Shown here piece by piece: positions 32,979 through 42,424 of a DNA stretch of 53,342 bases. The notes beneath the pieces are model-generated. The model was not told the origin of the DNA. It did not search any database and saw only the letters and a list, made by a program, of their open reading frames with translations. The position numbers and the translations under genes are program-made. Location of the stretch: NCBI GenBank assembly GCA_016192545.1, contig JACPTX010000048.1, forward strand, positions 1 through 53,342. The letters are read 5' to 3'. The DNA is from Candidatus Omnitrophota bacterium. Lineage in GTDB: Bacteria; Omnitrophota; Gorgyraeia; Aquiviventales; Aquiviventaceae. Positions within the stretch are counted from its first letter, which is position 1. Every line of letters begins with the position of its first letter.

Positions 32979-35088
32979 CGGCGCGGCCAACACGAAGATC
33001 TGGCTGGTGGACTTCACCTACACCCAGCAGGTCATCGCCTCCGAAACCATGCCGAACGCCGTGGCCTGTCTGGGCACGTTCCTGAAGATCGCCCTGCCCG
33101 CCCCGCTCGAGGTCCGGGTCTTCAAGTATCCGGAAAAAGTCCTCGAGGCCCTCCAGGACGACTGGCCGCACCTCATCGGCTTCAGCAACTACATGTGGAA
33201 CTCCGAGCTGACGTTCGGCTTCGCGCGGGCCATGAAGGCCAAGCGGCCCCGGACCATCACCGTCGCCGGCGGGCCGAATTACCCGACCGAGAAGCCGGAA
33301 CAAGAGGCCTTCATGCGCGCCCACCCGGAGCTGGACTTCTACGTGGTCAAGGAAGGCGAGGTGGCCTTCAGCGACCTGGTCAAGGCCCTCCTGCAGGCCG
33401 GGCTCAACGCGGCGGACTGCAAGGTCCCGCGGCCCGGCGTGCATTCGATCGGGCTGGACGGCGCGTTCCATCACAGCGAGCCCGCCGAGCGCATCCGGGA
33501 CCTGACGGTCATCCCCTCGCCGTATCTGGAGGGCCTGCTGGATGAGTTCTTCGACGGCAAGCTCTATCCGATCATTCAGACGAACCGCGGCTGCCCGTTC
33601 ACCTGCACCTTCTGCGTCGAGGGCCTGAGCTACTACAACAAGGTCTACACCAACTCGGTCGAGAAGGTCCGGCGCGAGATCGACTACATCGGCCGCAAGA
33701 TGGTCCAGGTCCGCGAGCGGGGCGGGCGCAACGACCTGTTCATCGCGGACTCCAACTTCGGCATGTACAAGGACGATCTGGACACCTGCCGGGCGCTGGC
33801 GGAGTCGCAGGACACGTACGGCTGGCCCGGCTACATCAACGTCGCGACGGGCAAGAACAACAAGGAGCGGGTGCTGGAGGGCGCCAAGCTGATCCGCGGC
33901 GCGCTGCGGCTGGCCGGGTCCGTGCAAAGTCTCGATAAAGAGGTGTTGCAGAACATCAAGCGCGCCAACCTCAACGAGCAGCAGATCATGGAGCTGGCCA
34001 TCCGCTCCAGCGAGATCGGGGCCAACAGCTACAGCGAGGTGATCCTCGGCCTGCCGGGCGACCGCAAGGAGTCGCACTTCAAGACCGTCCAGATCCTGGT
34101 GGACGCCGGCTTCAACTACATCAACCTCTACCAGCTGATGCTCCTGCCGGGCACGGAGATGGCCAACCCGGAGACCCGCCGGAAGTTCCAGATGGTGACG
34201 AAGTTCCGCGTGCTGCCGCGGTGCTACGGCTACTATGACCTCGAGGATCTCCCGATCAACGCGGCGCAGATCGAAGAGGTGTGCGTCGCCCAGTCGACGC
34301 TGCCCTTCCAGGACTACCTCCAGTGCCGCAAGTTCCACCTGATGACCTACGTGTTCTATAACGACGGCATCTTCGGCGAGCTGCTGAAGCTGCTGCGCGT
34401 GCTGGGCATCTCCCGGTTCGACTGGATCATGAAGCTCTACGAGCACCCGCTGTCCGGCCCGATCGCGGAGGTCATGGACAACTTCCTCAAGGAGACGCAG
34501 GCCGAGCTGTGGGACTCCCGCGAGGCGCTGTGGGAGTTCGTGACACGGCGCGAGAACCTCACGCGGTACATCAACGGGGAAGTCGGCAGCAACCTGCTGT
34601 TCAAGCACAAGGCCTGGGCCTGGGCCGGCTGCCCGGAGGCCTCGGGCCGGGTCGCGCTGGCGACGGTCATCCAGTTGATGAAGGAGACCGGCAAGTGGTC
34701 CCAACAACTCGAGGCGTTTGCCCGCGAGCTGGTCCTCTTCGGTGTCCTGCGGATGCGGGATATCCTCATGGTGGAAGAGCAGCCGGTCGAGCAGGTCTTC
34801 CGGTTCGACGTCATGGGATTCGCCAAGAGCCCCTGGGACGTGCCCAGCCTGGAGCCGTTTCTCGCCGAGCAACCCCGACGCTTGCGGTTCTACCGCACCC
34901 CCGAGCAACTGGCGCAGGTTCGGACGATGGTGAACATCTACGGCCAGACCGTGCAGGGCCGGTCGGTCATGCTGGCGCGGGTCTTCGTCAAGAAGCTGCT
35001 GCGCCAGGTGACGGAGCAGGGCCAGGCGACTTGGGGTCAGCACACGGCGTCCCCCGCATGGATCGGCGCCGAAGCCCTCTCCTCGTGA
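32968..35088 (+). CDS. B12-binding-type radical SAM protein
   Basis: A 706-residue protein. The N-terminal ~170 residues have the cobalamin-binding-like Rossmann fold seen in this group (LIGFSNYMWNSE, TVAGGPNYPTEKP, VKEGEVAFSDL). The radical SAM core follows, with IQTNRGCPFTCTFC (CX3CX2C), VILGLPGDRKES and LYQLMLLPGTEM. A long C-terminal helical region (about 250 residues) has no domain I recognise. Related proteins methylate unactivated carbons or do other cobalamin-linked radical reactions. ATG 32968 lies inside the end of the SPASM gene; an in-frame earlier ATG (32941) is also possible. Confidence 0.85.
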   Translation: MDTDGAANTKIWLVDFTYTQQVIASETMPNAVACLGTFLKIALPAPLEVRVFKYPEKVLEALQDDWPHLIGFSNYMWNSELTFGFARAMKAKRPRTITVAGGPNYPTEKPEQEAFMRAHPELDFYVVKEGEVAFSDLVKALLQAGLNAADCKVPRPGVHSIGLDGAFHHSEPAERIRDLTVIPSPYLEGLLDEFFDGKLYPIIQTNRGCPFTCTFCVEGLSYYNKVYTNSVEKVRREIDYIGRKMVQVRERGGRNDLFIADSNFGMYKDDLDTCRALAESQDTYGWPGYINVATGKNNKERVLEGAKLIRGALRLAGSVQSLDKEVLQNIKRANLNEQQIMELAIRSSEIGANSYSEVILGLPGDRKESHFKTVQILVDAGFNYINLYQLMLLPGTEMANPETRRKFQMVTKFRVLPRCYGYYDLEDLPINAAQIEEVCVAQSTLPFQDYLQCRKFHLMTYVFYNDGIFGELLKLLRVLGISRFDWIMKLYEHPLSGPIAEVMDNFLKETQAELWDSREALWEFVTRRENLTRYINGEVGSNLLFKHKAWAWAGCPEASGRVALATVIQLMKETGKWSQQLEAFARELVLFGVLRMRDILMVEEQPVEQVFRFDVMGFAKSPWDVPSLEPFLAEQPRRLRFYRTPEQLAQVRTMVNIYGQTVQGRSVMLARVFVKKLLRQVTEQGQATWGQHTASPAWIGAEALSS

Positions 35089-35094
35089 CCTGCC

Positions 35095-36870
35095 ATGGAC
35101 CGGCTGTGGTGGTCTGATGCCCATGCGTATTGTGTCGCCGAAGTTGCGTCCAGCCATGAAGGCCGGGAGGAGCTCGCCGTCCGCCTGGCGCAGGCCGCGG
35201 CTCAGGCCGGGGCGGATGCCGTCAAGTTCCAGCTCTTCCGCGCCGACGAGCTAGCCGTTTCCCACCACCCCAAGGCCGACGCCTTCCGTCAGATCGAGTT
35301 CTCCCCAGACGCCTGGGAGCGTATCATCACGGCCGCCAAGGCGACCGGCATCCATGTCTGGGCGGACGTCTATGACGCGCCGAGCCTGGAGCTGGCCGAA
35401 CGGCTGGGCCTCGACGGCTACAAGGTCACGACCACCATCGCCGGCGATCCGGCGCTCCTGCCGGCATTGGGCGCGACCGGCAAGCCGCTGCTGCTGGCGG
35501 TGGGAGGGGAGCGCGAAGACGAGATTGCCGCGCTGATCGCGCAGGTCGGACGCCCGCGCGGCGACGGGCTTGCGCTGGTGCACGGCTTCCAGGGGTTTCC
35601 GACCCGCCTCGAGGACACGCACCTGCACCGGCTGGCCTGGCTGCGCGCGCGGTTCGGCCTGCCGGTGGGATTTGCGGATCACTGCCCGGGCGATTCGCCG
35701 GCGGCGGTCATCCTGCCGGCGGTCGCGGTCGGCATGGGCGCGCGCATCATCGAGAAGCATCTGACGCCGGACCGCGCGGCCAAGGGGCGCGATCACGTGT
35801 CCGCGTTGAACCCTGATGAATTCGCGCGCATGGTCGGCGCCATCCGCGACGTCGAGCGCGCCCTCGGGGGGACCGAGCCGGCGCCGAGCGAGGCCGAGGC
35901 GCGCTACCGCCAGACGATGCAGAAACGCGTCGTGGCGCGCACGGCGATTTCGGCCGGCGACCTGCTCGGGCCCAGGCATCTGGCGCTCAAGCGCACCCCC
36001 GACGCCGGGATCGGCCCGGAGTTCCTCACGCAGGTGCTGGGAAAGAAAGCGCGGCAGGCGTTGCCTCAGGAGGCGGCGATCCGTCCGGAGCACGTCGCCG
36101 AGCCGGTGACGCTCATCCTGGTGGCGGTGCGGATGAACTCCACCCGGCTGCCCACCAAAGCGCTGATTCCGCTGGCCGGCAAGCCGGTGCTGGCGCACCT
36201 GGTCGAGCGCGTGTTGCGCTCCCGGCGGGCCGCGAAGGTCGTGATCTGCACGTCCACGCATCCGGACGACCGGGTGCTGCTGGAGTGGGCGCAGCGTCTC
36301 GGCGTCGGAGGATACGCGGGCAGCGAAGACGACGTCATGGACCGCTTTCTCACCGTCGCCGGGCGCGAGGGCGCCGACCTGGTGGTGCGGGTGACCGGGG
36401 ACAATCCGCTGACGGACCCCGAGGCGATCGACGCGATGCTCGCGTGTCACGGCGAGCAGGGCGCCGACTACACCTATACCGACACGCTGCCGCGGGGCAC
36501 GCGCGCCGAGGTGCTGACCGTGGCCGCCCTGCGTCGCGCCCATGAATGGGCTGAGGACCCGAGGCACAGCGAATACATGTCGCTCTATTTCCGGGACTAC
36601 CCCGAGCTGTTCACGATCGCGCGCTGGGACGCGCCGGAGCCCCTCCGGCGTCCCCACTACCGCCTGACCCTGGACACCCCGGAGGACCTCGAGGTCGTGC
36701 GGCGGATCTACGAGACGCTCTACCGCGACGGGGAGGTGTTCCCGCTGTCCGCCGCCGTCGCGCTCCTCGACCGGCATCCGGAGTGGGCGGCGATCAACGC
36801 GCACGTCGCCCAGAAGCTGCCGGCCGGCCTCAACACGCGCCTGCGCGCGTCGGCCCAGAGCATCCGATGA
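35095..36870 (+). CDS. NeuB-SAF-cytidylyltransferase fusion
   Basis: A 591-residue three-domain protein. Residues about 10-265 are a NeuB-type TIM barrel (DAVKFQLFRADEL, GFADHCPGDSP, IIEKHLTPDRAAKGRDH). Residues about 275-340 are an antifreeze-like SAF domain (RTAISAGDLLGPRHLALKR). Residues about 343-560 are a SpsF/NeuA-like nucleotidyltransferase (ILVAVRMNSTRLPTKALIPLAG, VRVTGDNPLTDPEAID). The NeuB part is divergent: AEVASSHEG replaces AEIGxNHxG, and YKVTTT replaces YKIAS. A sugar-acid condensation followed by CMP activation in one polypeptide is the likely plan. Confidence 0.85.
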   Translation: MDRLWWSDAHAYCVAEVASSHEGREELAVRLAQAAAQAGADAVKFQLFRADELAVSHHPKADAFRQIEFSPDAWERIITAAKATGIHVWADVYDAPSLELAERLGLDGYKVTTTIAGDPALLPALGATGKPLLLAVGGEREDEIAALIAQVGRPRGDGLALVHGFQGFPTRLEDTHLHRLAWLRARFGLPVGFADHCPGDSPAAVILPAVAVGMGARIIEKHLTPDRAAKGRDHVSALNPDEFARMVGAIRDVERALGGTEPAPSEAEARYRQTMQKRVVARTAISAGDLLGPRHLALKRTPDAGIGPEFLTQVLGKKARQALPQEAAIRPEHVAEPVTLILVAVRMNSTRLPTKALIPLAGKPVLAHLVERVLRSRRAAKVVICTSTHPDDRVLLEWAQRLGVGGYAGSEDDVMDRFLTVAGREGADLVVRVTGDNPLTDPEAIDAMLACHGEQGADYTYTDTLPRGTRAEVLTVAALRRAHEWAEDPRHSEYMSLYFRDYPELFTIARWDAPEPLRRPHYRLTLDTPEDLEVVRRIYETLYRDGEVFPLSAAVALLDRHPEWAAINAHVAQKLPAGLNTRLRASAQSIR

Positions 36871-38261
36871 GCCATCCGAAAGTCAGCGTCATCCTGACCG
36901 CCCGCAACTACGCCAAGTACCTGGATCAGGCGGTGCAGTCGGTCTTCAAGCAGACGTTTCAGGACTTTGAGCTGATCATCGTGGACGACGGCTCCACCGA
37001 CCATACCGACCGGCTCCTCGACGCGTATACGGCGCACCCCCAGGTGCGGATCGTGCGGCTGAGCGGCGTCGGGCTGGCGGCCGCGTCGAACGCCGGGATT
37101 GCCGCCTCGCGGGGCGACTACCTGATCCGGCTGGACGCCGACGATTACTTCGACGAGCACATCCTCCTCGTCGAGGCGAACTACCTCGACGCGCACCCGC
37201 CGGTCCACATGGTCTACCCGGACTACTACCGCGTGGACGCGCGGGGCGGCATCCTGGAGCATGTCCGGCTGCCCAAGGTCTATGACGAGGTCACGCTGCT
37301 GGACCGCAGCCCGCTGGCGGCCGGGGCGATGTTCCGCCGCTGGTGCGTCGAGCAATTGGGCGGCTACGACGAGTCCCTGCGCTACCAGGAGGATTACGAC
37401 TTCTGGATCCGTTTCGTGGACCGCTTCACCGTCTACAACGTGAACCTGCCGCTGTTGTACTACCGCCAGCACGACCTGAACATGTCCCGGAACTTCGAGG
37501 CGCGGATGGATGCGCGGCGGGCGGTCAAGGAGAAGTTCGTGGAGGCCAAGGGCCTGCGCGCCGGCAAGCGAATCCTCGGGGTGATCCCGGCACAGGCGCG
37601 CCTGCGCGGCGGGCAGAAGCTGCCGCTGGCGCCGCTGGCCGGCCAGCCCTTGCTGGCGTACACCGTCGAAGAAGCCCTGCAGGCCAAGCTGCTGGACCGC
37701 GTCATCGTGTCCACCGAGGATCCGGAAGTGGCGGAGCTGGCCGTCCGCCTCGGGGCGGAGGCGCCGTTCCTGCGCCCGAAACACCTGGCCTCCAAGTCGG
37801 TGCCGGTGGAGGAGGTCGTGCGCGATCTCTTACTCCGCCTCTCCCGGGAACAGAGCTACCGGCCGGACCTCGTCGCGGTCCTGCACATCCATGCGCCGCT
37901 GCGGCGGGCCAAGCACATCATCGAGGGCATTGACACCCTGCTGCTCTACGAGGCGGACTCGGTGCTGTCCGTCTGCCAGGACCTCACCTTCCACTGGCGG
38001 CGCGGCAAGGAGGGCCTTGAGCCGGTGGGCTACCAGCGGCGGCTGCTGCGGGAAGAGAAGGAAACGATCTTCAAGGAAAACGGCGCGCTGTACGTGACCT
38101 CGGCCGCCTTGATCGAGGGCGGGGATTTCCTGGGCAAGCGGATCAGCTGCATCGAGATGTCCCCGCAGGAGTCGCTCCGCCTGGAGACGGACTTCGATTT
38201 CTGGGTGGCCGAGCAGTGGCTGGCCCGCGAGCGGGAGCGCGTCGGGCAGCAGACGTCATGA
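36867..38261 (+). CDS. GT2 glycosyltransferase fused to CMP-sugar synthetase
   Basis: A 464-residue fusion. Residues 1-235 are a GT-A family 2 glycosyltransferase (VSVILTARNYAKYLDQAVQSV, VDDGSTD, RLDADDYFDEH, QEDYDFWIRF). Residues about 240-460 are a NeuA-type cytidylyltransferase (GVIPAQARLRGGQKLPLAPLAG, VIVSTEDPEV, HIHAPLRRAKHI, DFDFWVAEQWL). The usual PARGGSKR(I/L)PxKN loop is altered to PAQARLRGGQKLP, so nucleotide binding may be changed. It starts in ATGA overlap with the previous fusion, and the next NeuB gene starts the same way. Confidence 0.85.
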   Translation: MSHPKVSVILTARNYAKYLDQAVQSVFKQTFQDFELIIVDDGSTDHTDRLLDAYTAHPQVRIVRLSGVGLAAASNAGIAASRGDYLIRLDADDYFDEHILLVEANYLDAHPPVHMVYPDYYRVDARGGILEHVRLPKVYDEVTLLDRSPLAAGAMFRRWCVEQLGGYDESLRYQEDYDFWIRFVDRFTVYNVNLPLLYYRQHDLNMSRNFEARMDARRAVKEKFVEAKGLRAGKRILGVIPAQARLRGGQKLPLAPLAGQPLLAYTVEEALQAKLLDRVIVSTEDPEVAELAVRLGAEAPFLRPKHLASKSVPVEEVVRDLLLRLSREQSYRPDLVAVLHIHAPLRRAKHIIEGIDTLLLYEADSVLSVCQDLTFHWRRGKEGLEPVGYQRRLLREEKETIFKENGALYVTSAALIEGGDFLGKRISCIEMSPQESLRLETDFDFWVAEQWLARERERVGQQTS

Positions 38262-39280
38262 CGGCGCTGCGCATCGGCTCGATCGACGTCGGGCCGCGGG
38301 TGCTGGCGGTCGCCGAGATCGGCAGCAACCACAACGGCGATTTCGCGCTGGCCTGCCGCCTCGTCGAGGCCGCGGCCAAGGCCGGGGCGGACGCCGTCAA
38401 GTTCCAGACCTACCGCGGCGAGGCGCTCATCCTGCCGACGGTCCCGACGCTGGCCCATGCCGCCGGCCGGCACCGAACCCAGCTGGAGCGGTTCAAGAGC
38501 CTGGAGTTTTCGCCCTGGCAATGGCGCGAGCTTGCGCAGCTGGCGGCCGCGCAGGGCGTGATCTTTTTCTCCAGCGCCTTCGACGAGGAATCGGCGGACC
38601 TGCTCGATCCGCTGATGCCGGCCTACAAGATCGCCTCCGGGGATTTGACCAACGCGCCGCTGCTGCGGTACATCGCCCGCAAAGGCAAGCCGGTGATCCT
38701 CTCAACCGGCATGGCGACGGAGGAGGAGATTGCGCGGGCGCTGGACGATCTGCGAGGGGTGCCGACGGCGCTGCTCCATTGCGTGTCGAGGTACCCGACG
38801 CCGATCGAAGCGGCCAATCTCCACTCGATCCCATTCCTGCGCCGGCGGTTCAAGGTGCCGGTCGGCTACTCGGACCACACGCTCGGCATCGTGGCCTGCG
38901 TCGGCGCGGCCGCGCTGGGCGCGGTGATCATCGAAAAACACTTCACGCTCGACAAGGACCAACCTCTCGGCGACCACCGGTTGTCCGCGACGCCGGAGGA
39001 ATTCCGGTCGCTGACGGACCAGGTCCGCCAGGTGACCGCCGCGCTGGGCGTGCTCGGCAAGGCGCCCGGCGACGATGAGCTGGCGATGCGCGCCAAGCTG
39101 CGGCGGGGCCTCTACGCCCGGCGCGCCATCGCGAAGGGGGCGGTGGTCGGCCACACCGATGTGATCGCGCTGCGGCCGGAAGGCGGCGCGCCTCCCACCA
39201 CGCTGGATCGGATCGTCGGCCGACGGGCCGTCAAAGACATCGGCGCGTGGAACCCATTGCAGGAAGCCGATGTCGCCTGA
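38258..39280 (+). CDS. N-acetylneuraminate synthase family protein (NeuB type, with SAF)
   Basis: A 340-residue canonical NeuB: AEIGSNHNGDFALA with the catalytic Glu, GADAVKFQTY, AYKIASGDLTN, STGMATEEEI, GYSDHTLG, IIEKHFTLDKDQPLGDH, and a C-terminal SAF domain (RRAIAKGAVVGHTDVIALRPEG). The family condenses an N-acyl-amino sugar with phosphoenolpyruvate to form a nonulosonic acid (sialic, legionaminic or pseudaminic type). Which sugar is used cannot be told here. The gene overlaps the GT2/NeuA fusion, which presumably supplies the CMP-activation step. Confidence 0.93.
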   Translation: MTALRIGSIDVGPRVLAVAEIGSNHNGDFALACRLVEAAAKAGADAVKFQTYRGEALILPTVPTLAHAAGRHRTQLERFKSLEFSPWQWRELAQLAAAQGVIFFSSAFDEESADLLDPLMPAYKIASGDLTNAPLLRYIARKGKPVILSTGMATEEEIARALDDLRGVPTALLHCVSRYPTPIEAANLHSIPFLRRRFKVPVGYSDHTLGIVACVGAAALGAVIIEKHFTLDKDQPLGDHRLSATPEEFRSLTDQVRQVTAALGVLGKAPGDDELAMRAKLRRGLYARRAIAKGAVVGHTDVIALRPEGGAPPTTLDRIVGRRAVKDIGAWNPLQEADVA

Positions 39281-39965
39281 AGCTCCGATGCCGGCCATCA
39301 ATGTAAAGACCATGAACCACTCGGAACTGCGCGATGCCAAGCACCAACTGTCCGAGACGGAGTTGCATGAGCTGATCGCCCATGTCGAAGGCCACGACCT
39401 GCAGGTGCGCGGGGTCGTCGGGTTTTTTCATCGGCATTTCCAGACGGCGGGCGCCGTCCGGCTCGCCAAGGAATATCCTGAGGACGAGATCCTGGAGATC
39501 GGCTGCGGGGAAGGGCTGGTCTTCCGGGAGACGGACCTCAATCCGATCCAGATGGATGTCTCGATGACCCGGCTGGCGCGCGCGAAGGGACGCGGCAAGC
39601 GGCTGCTGTGCGCGGACGCCTACCATCTCCCCTTTGCCCGCGAGGCGTTCCAGGTCGCCCTGCTCGTCGCCGTGCTGGAGCACACGCGCCGGCCCGAGCT
39701 GATCCTGCAGGAGGTCTGGCGGGTCCTGCGGCCGGGCGGCCGCGTGGTCATCGTCGTGCCGAACGACTGGAACATGAGCGTGGGGCGGATGCTCTGCCTG
39801 CGGTTTCCGCCGCGCAACCCCGATCATCTCATCTACCCCACGCCGCGCAAGGTCCGCCGCTGGCTGAGCGAGCGGTTTGCGATCGTGGAAGCCCATTCGC
39901 TGCCGTTCCGACGGCTGAGCTTTTTCTTCAACCTCTATCACTACGTCGTCGCCGAGAAACGCTAG
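39270..39965 (+). CDS. Class I SAM-dependent methyltransferase
   Basis: A 231-residue methyltransferase. Motif I is ILEIGCGEGLVF, followed by QMDVSMTRLARA, a LLCADAYHLPFAREAFQVALLVAVLEH acidic-loop/motif IV region, and LRPGGRVVIVVPN. It probably methylates a sugar or lipid-linked intermediate. ATG 39270 overlaps the NeuB gene by 11 nt; ATG 39288 (MPAINVK) and ATG 39312 (MNHSELRD) are alternative starts that would remove non-conserved residues. Confidence 0.87.
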   Translation: MSPEAPMPAINVKTMNHSELRDAKHQLSETELHELIAHVEGHDLQVRGVVGFFHRHFQTAGAVRLAKEYPEDEILEIGCGEGLVFRETDLNPIQMDVSMTRLARAKGRGKRLLCADAYHLPFAREAFQVALLVAVLEHTRRPELILQEVWRVLRPGGRVVIVVPNDWNMSVGRMLCLRFPPRNPDHLIYPTPRKVRRWLSERFAIVEAHSLPFRRLSFFFNLYHYVVAEKR

Positions 39966-41273
39966 GTGCGCGTTCCGTCGCTCCACCATCTTCGCTATGC
40001 GGCCAAGGCCCGTGCGTATGCGCCCGTGACCTACCTGAAACGGGTCGTGCTGGGCCGCGACCCGTATTGGCGGCGGTACTTCTGGAACCGCTGGGGGTAC
40101 GTGACGCCCGCGGATGGGGTCCAGAGCCCGCCGCGTCCGCTCATCTGGCTGGAGGCGTACGGCGGGGAGATCACGCAGCTGCCGACCGTCTGCCGGCTGC
40201 TGGGCGAGGAGTTCCCGCAGGTTCGGCTGGCCGTCTCCACGAACAACCGGTTTTCCTTCGAGTTCGCGCGCCGACTTCCGGCATTGGAACAGGTCTTCGA
40301 TACCCCCTGGGATTTGACCGGACCGATGCGCCGGGCCCTGCGCGGGCTGCGGCCGTCGGCGCTGGCGTTCGTCGACAGCATCAAGTATCCCGTCCTGGCG
40401 CGGCTGGCCGCCGGCCAGGGCATCCCGGTGGTGCTGATCAACGGCTTCCTGAGCCAGGGGTGGAAGGAGCATGCCTTCATGCGGCGCGCCATGCACATGG
40501 GCGCGTATCGCCAGCTCACGGCGGTTGCGGCTCGGTCGGAGGAGGACGCCGAACACTTTACCGAACTGGGCATTCCAGCCGACCGGATCGTCGTCACCGG
40601 CAACCTCAAGTTCGATCCGGAGTCCGTGCGGCTGACCGACGAAGAGCGCCGCGCATGGCTGCAGGCGCTGGGCTGGAACTCCGAGGATCCGGTCTTTGTC
40701 GCAGGCGGCGTGCGCCTGCCGGAATATGCGGCCGTCGCCCAGGCGTTCCAGGAAGCCGCCCGTGCCGTGCCGTCGCTGAAATTGATCATCGCGCCCAGCT
40801 TCGACCACCGGGCGCAGCTGGACCGCCTGTCGGCTGCGCTAGGTGGGGACACCGCCCGATGGTCCGACGTTGTGCAGGGCCGCGGGGGACGGCCGGTGCG
40901 GGCCGTCATCGTGGACACGTTCGGCGACCTGCCGAAGCTCTACGGGCTGGGGACGGTGGCCTTCGTGGGGAGTCTCATCTACGGCTCCGCCGGGCTGGGC
41001 CACAATCTCGTCGAACCGTTGCTGCACGGCGTGCCCACGCTGGTGGGACCGTATGTGGGCCGCTGGGAGGACATCGTCGGGGAGCTCAAGCAGATCTGGC
41101 ACGGGGTCCAGTGTCTGGATGCCCAAGCGCTGGCGCAGAACCTTCAGGCGGTCCTCCAATCGCCGCGCCTGGCCGAGCAGCTCCGCCTGCACATCCGCGA
41201 GCTGGCGCAGCGAAAGGCGGGGGCGGTGGAGCGGACCCGGCTCTTCCTGCGGCAGTCGTTGGCGTGGCGATGA
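39966..41273 (+). CDS. 3-deoxy-D-manno-octulosonic acid transferase-like protein
   Basis: A 435-residue GT-B protein of the WaaA/KdtA (GT30) type, starting at GTG directly after the methyltransferase stop. Matches include IWLEAYGGEITQLPTV (GE as in the catalytic Glu segment), AARSEEDAEHFTELGI, VVTGNLKFDP, and the C-terminal DTFGDLPKLYGLGTVAFVGSLIYG, then LGHNLVEPLLHGVP. The family adds Kdo from CMP-Kdo to lipid A or another acceptor. In a nonulosonate locus, it may transfer a CMP-nonulosonate instead. A clear N-terminal membrane anchor is not seen. Confidence 0.85.
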   Translation: MRVPSLHHLRYAAKARAYAPVTYLKRVVLGRDPYWRRYFWNRWGYVTPADGVQSPPRPLIWLEAYGGEITQLPTVCRLLGEEFPQVRLAVSTNNRFSFEFARRLPALEQVFDTPWDLTGPMRRALRGLRPSALAFVDSIKYPVLARLAAGQGIPVVLINGFLSQGWKEHAFMRRAMHMGAYRQLTAVAARSEEDAEHFTELGIPADRIVVTGNLKFDPESVRLTDEERRAWLQALGWNSEDPVFVAGGVRLPEYAAVAQAFQEAARAVPSLKLIIAPSFDHRAQLDRLSAALGGDTARWSDVVQGRGGRPVRAVIVDTFGDLPKLYGLGTVAFVGSLIYGSAGLGHNLVEPLLHGVPTLVGPYVGRWEDIVGELKQIWHGVQCLDAQALAQNLQAVLQSPRLAEQLRLHIRELAQRKAGAVERTRLFLRQSLAWR

Positions 41274-42424
41274 AGCCGGCCCGCGTCCGCATCGTCCATC
41301 TGATTGAGAGCCTTGGGGTCGGCGGCGCGGAGCGCCGGCTGGTCTCCGACCTGCGCTGGCTGGATCGCCGGCGCTATGAGCACCGGGTCGTCTACCTGAC
41401 CCCGGCGGACGCGCTCAGAGCCGAGATCGAGGCGCTGGGCGTGCCGACGTACGGCCTCGGCATGCGCGGCCTGCGGGACTGGCGCAGCGGGCTGGTGCGC
41501 CTGACCGCGCGGCTGCGGGCGTGGCGGCCGCACGTGGTGCATACCCAGGTGTTCGGCGCCGACGTGTACGGGCGGCTCGCCGCGCGGCTGGCCGGGGTGC
41601 CGGCGGTGGTCTCGACGGTGCAGACCATGCCGTACGATCCGACGCTGTCGCGCTTCTATTCCAGGAAGCGGATGGCGGCGGACCGCTGGACCGCGAGGTG
41701 GTGCGCCCGGCGCCTGATCGCGGTGTCGGAGCCGGTCCGGGACGCGTTAGTCGAACGGTTCGGGTTGCCGGCGTCGCGGATTTGCGTGATTCCGAACGGT
41801 GTGGATCTCGTCCGGTGCTCACCAGCCACTGAGAGCGAACGGGCGCAGGCCCGGCTCGCGCTCGGACTTCCTCAGGAGACGTTGGCGATCCTGACGGTCG
41901 GCCGCCTCATTCCGGAGAAGAACCACGCGGCGCTCATCGCGGCCTGCGGGCTGATGCGGGAGCGGCATCCGGTCCGCCTGCTCATCGCCGGCGACGGCCC
42001 TCTTCGGGCGGAGCTGGAGTCCCTCGTGGCGCGCCTGGAACTGACGGATTATGTCAGCCTCTTAGGCACGCGCAGTGACGTGCCGCGGCTGCTGCAGGCG
42101 GCCGACCTCTTCGTGCTGCCGTCGATCCGGGAAGGGCTGCCGGTCGCGCTGCTGGAAGCGATGGCCTCCGCCGTGCCGGTCGTGGCCTCGGACATCCCGC
42201 AGCACCGGACCATCGTGCAGGCGGGCTCGACCGGCTGGTTGGTGCCGCCCCAAGACGAGGGGGGCCTGGCGGAGGCCGCGCTCTCCGTGGCGCGTGACCC
42301 CATCGCCGCGCGGGCCGTCGGGCAGCGGGGCCGGTCGTATGTCGTCGAGCATTTTTCCTCGGAAACCCTGGCCCGCCGGCTGCAGGCGCTGTACGACGAG
42401 CTGTGCGCGGCGGGGGCGAACTGA
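41270..42424 (+). CDS. GT4 family glycosyltransferase
   Basis: A 384-residue GT-B glycosyltransferase starting at the ATG overlapping the previous stop (ATGA). It has IVHLIESLGVGGAERRLVSDL at the N-terminus, VVHTQVFGADVYGRLAARLAG, VIPNGVDLVRC, LTVGRLIPEKNHAALI and the acidic EGLPVALLEAMASAVPVVASD motif with its paired Glu residues. It retains nucleotide-sugar donor binding and probably adds a sugar to a lipid-linked oligosaccharide in the cytosol. The downstream GT39 paralogue begins within its 3' end. Confidence 0.92.
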   Translation: MKPARVRIVHLIESLGVGGAERRLVSDLRWLDRRRYEHRVVYLTPADALRAEIEALGVPTYGLGMRGLRDWRSGLVRLTARLRAWRPHVVHTQVFGADVYGRLAARLAGVPAVVSTVQTMPYDPTLSRFYSRKRMAADRWTARWCARRLIAVSEPVRDALVERFGLPASRICVIPNGVDLVRCSPATESERAQARLALGLPQETLAILTVGRLIPEKNHAALIAACGLMRERHPVRLLIAGDGPLRAELESLVARLELTDYVSLLGTRSDVPRLLQAADLFVLPSIREGLPVALLEAMASAVPVVASDIPQHRTIVQAGSTGWLVPPQDEGGLAEAALSVARDPIAARAVGQRGRSYVVEHFSSETLARRLQALYDELCAAGAN

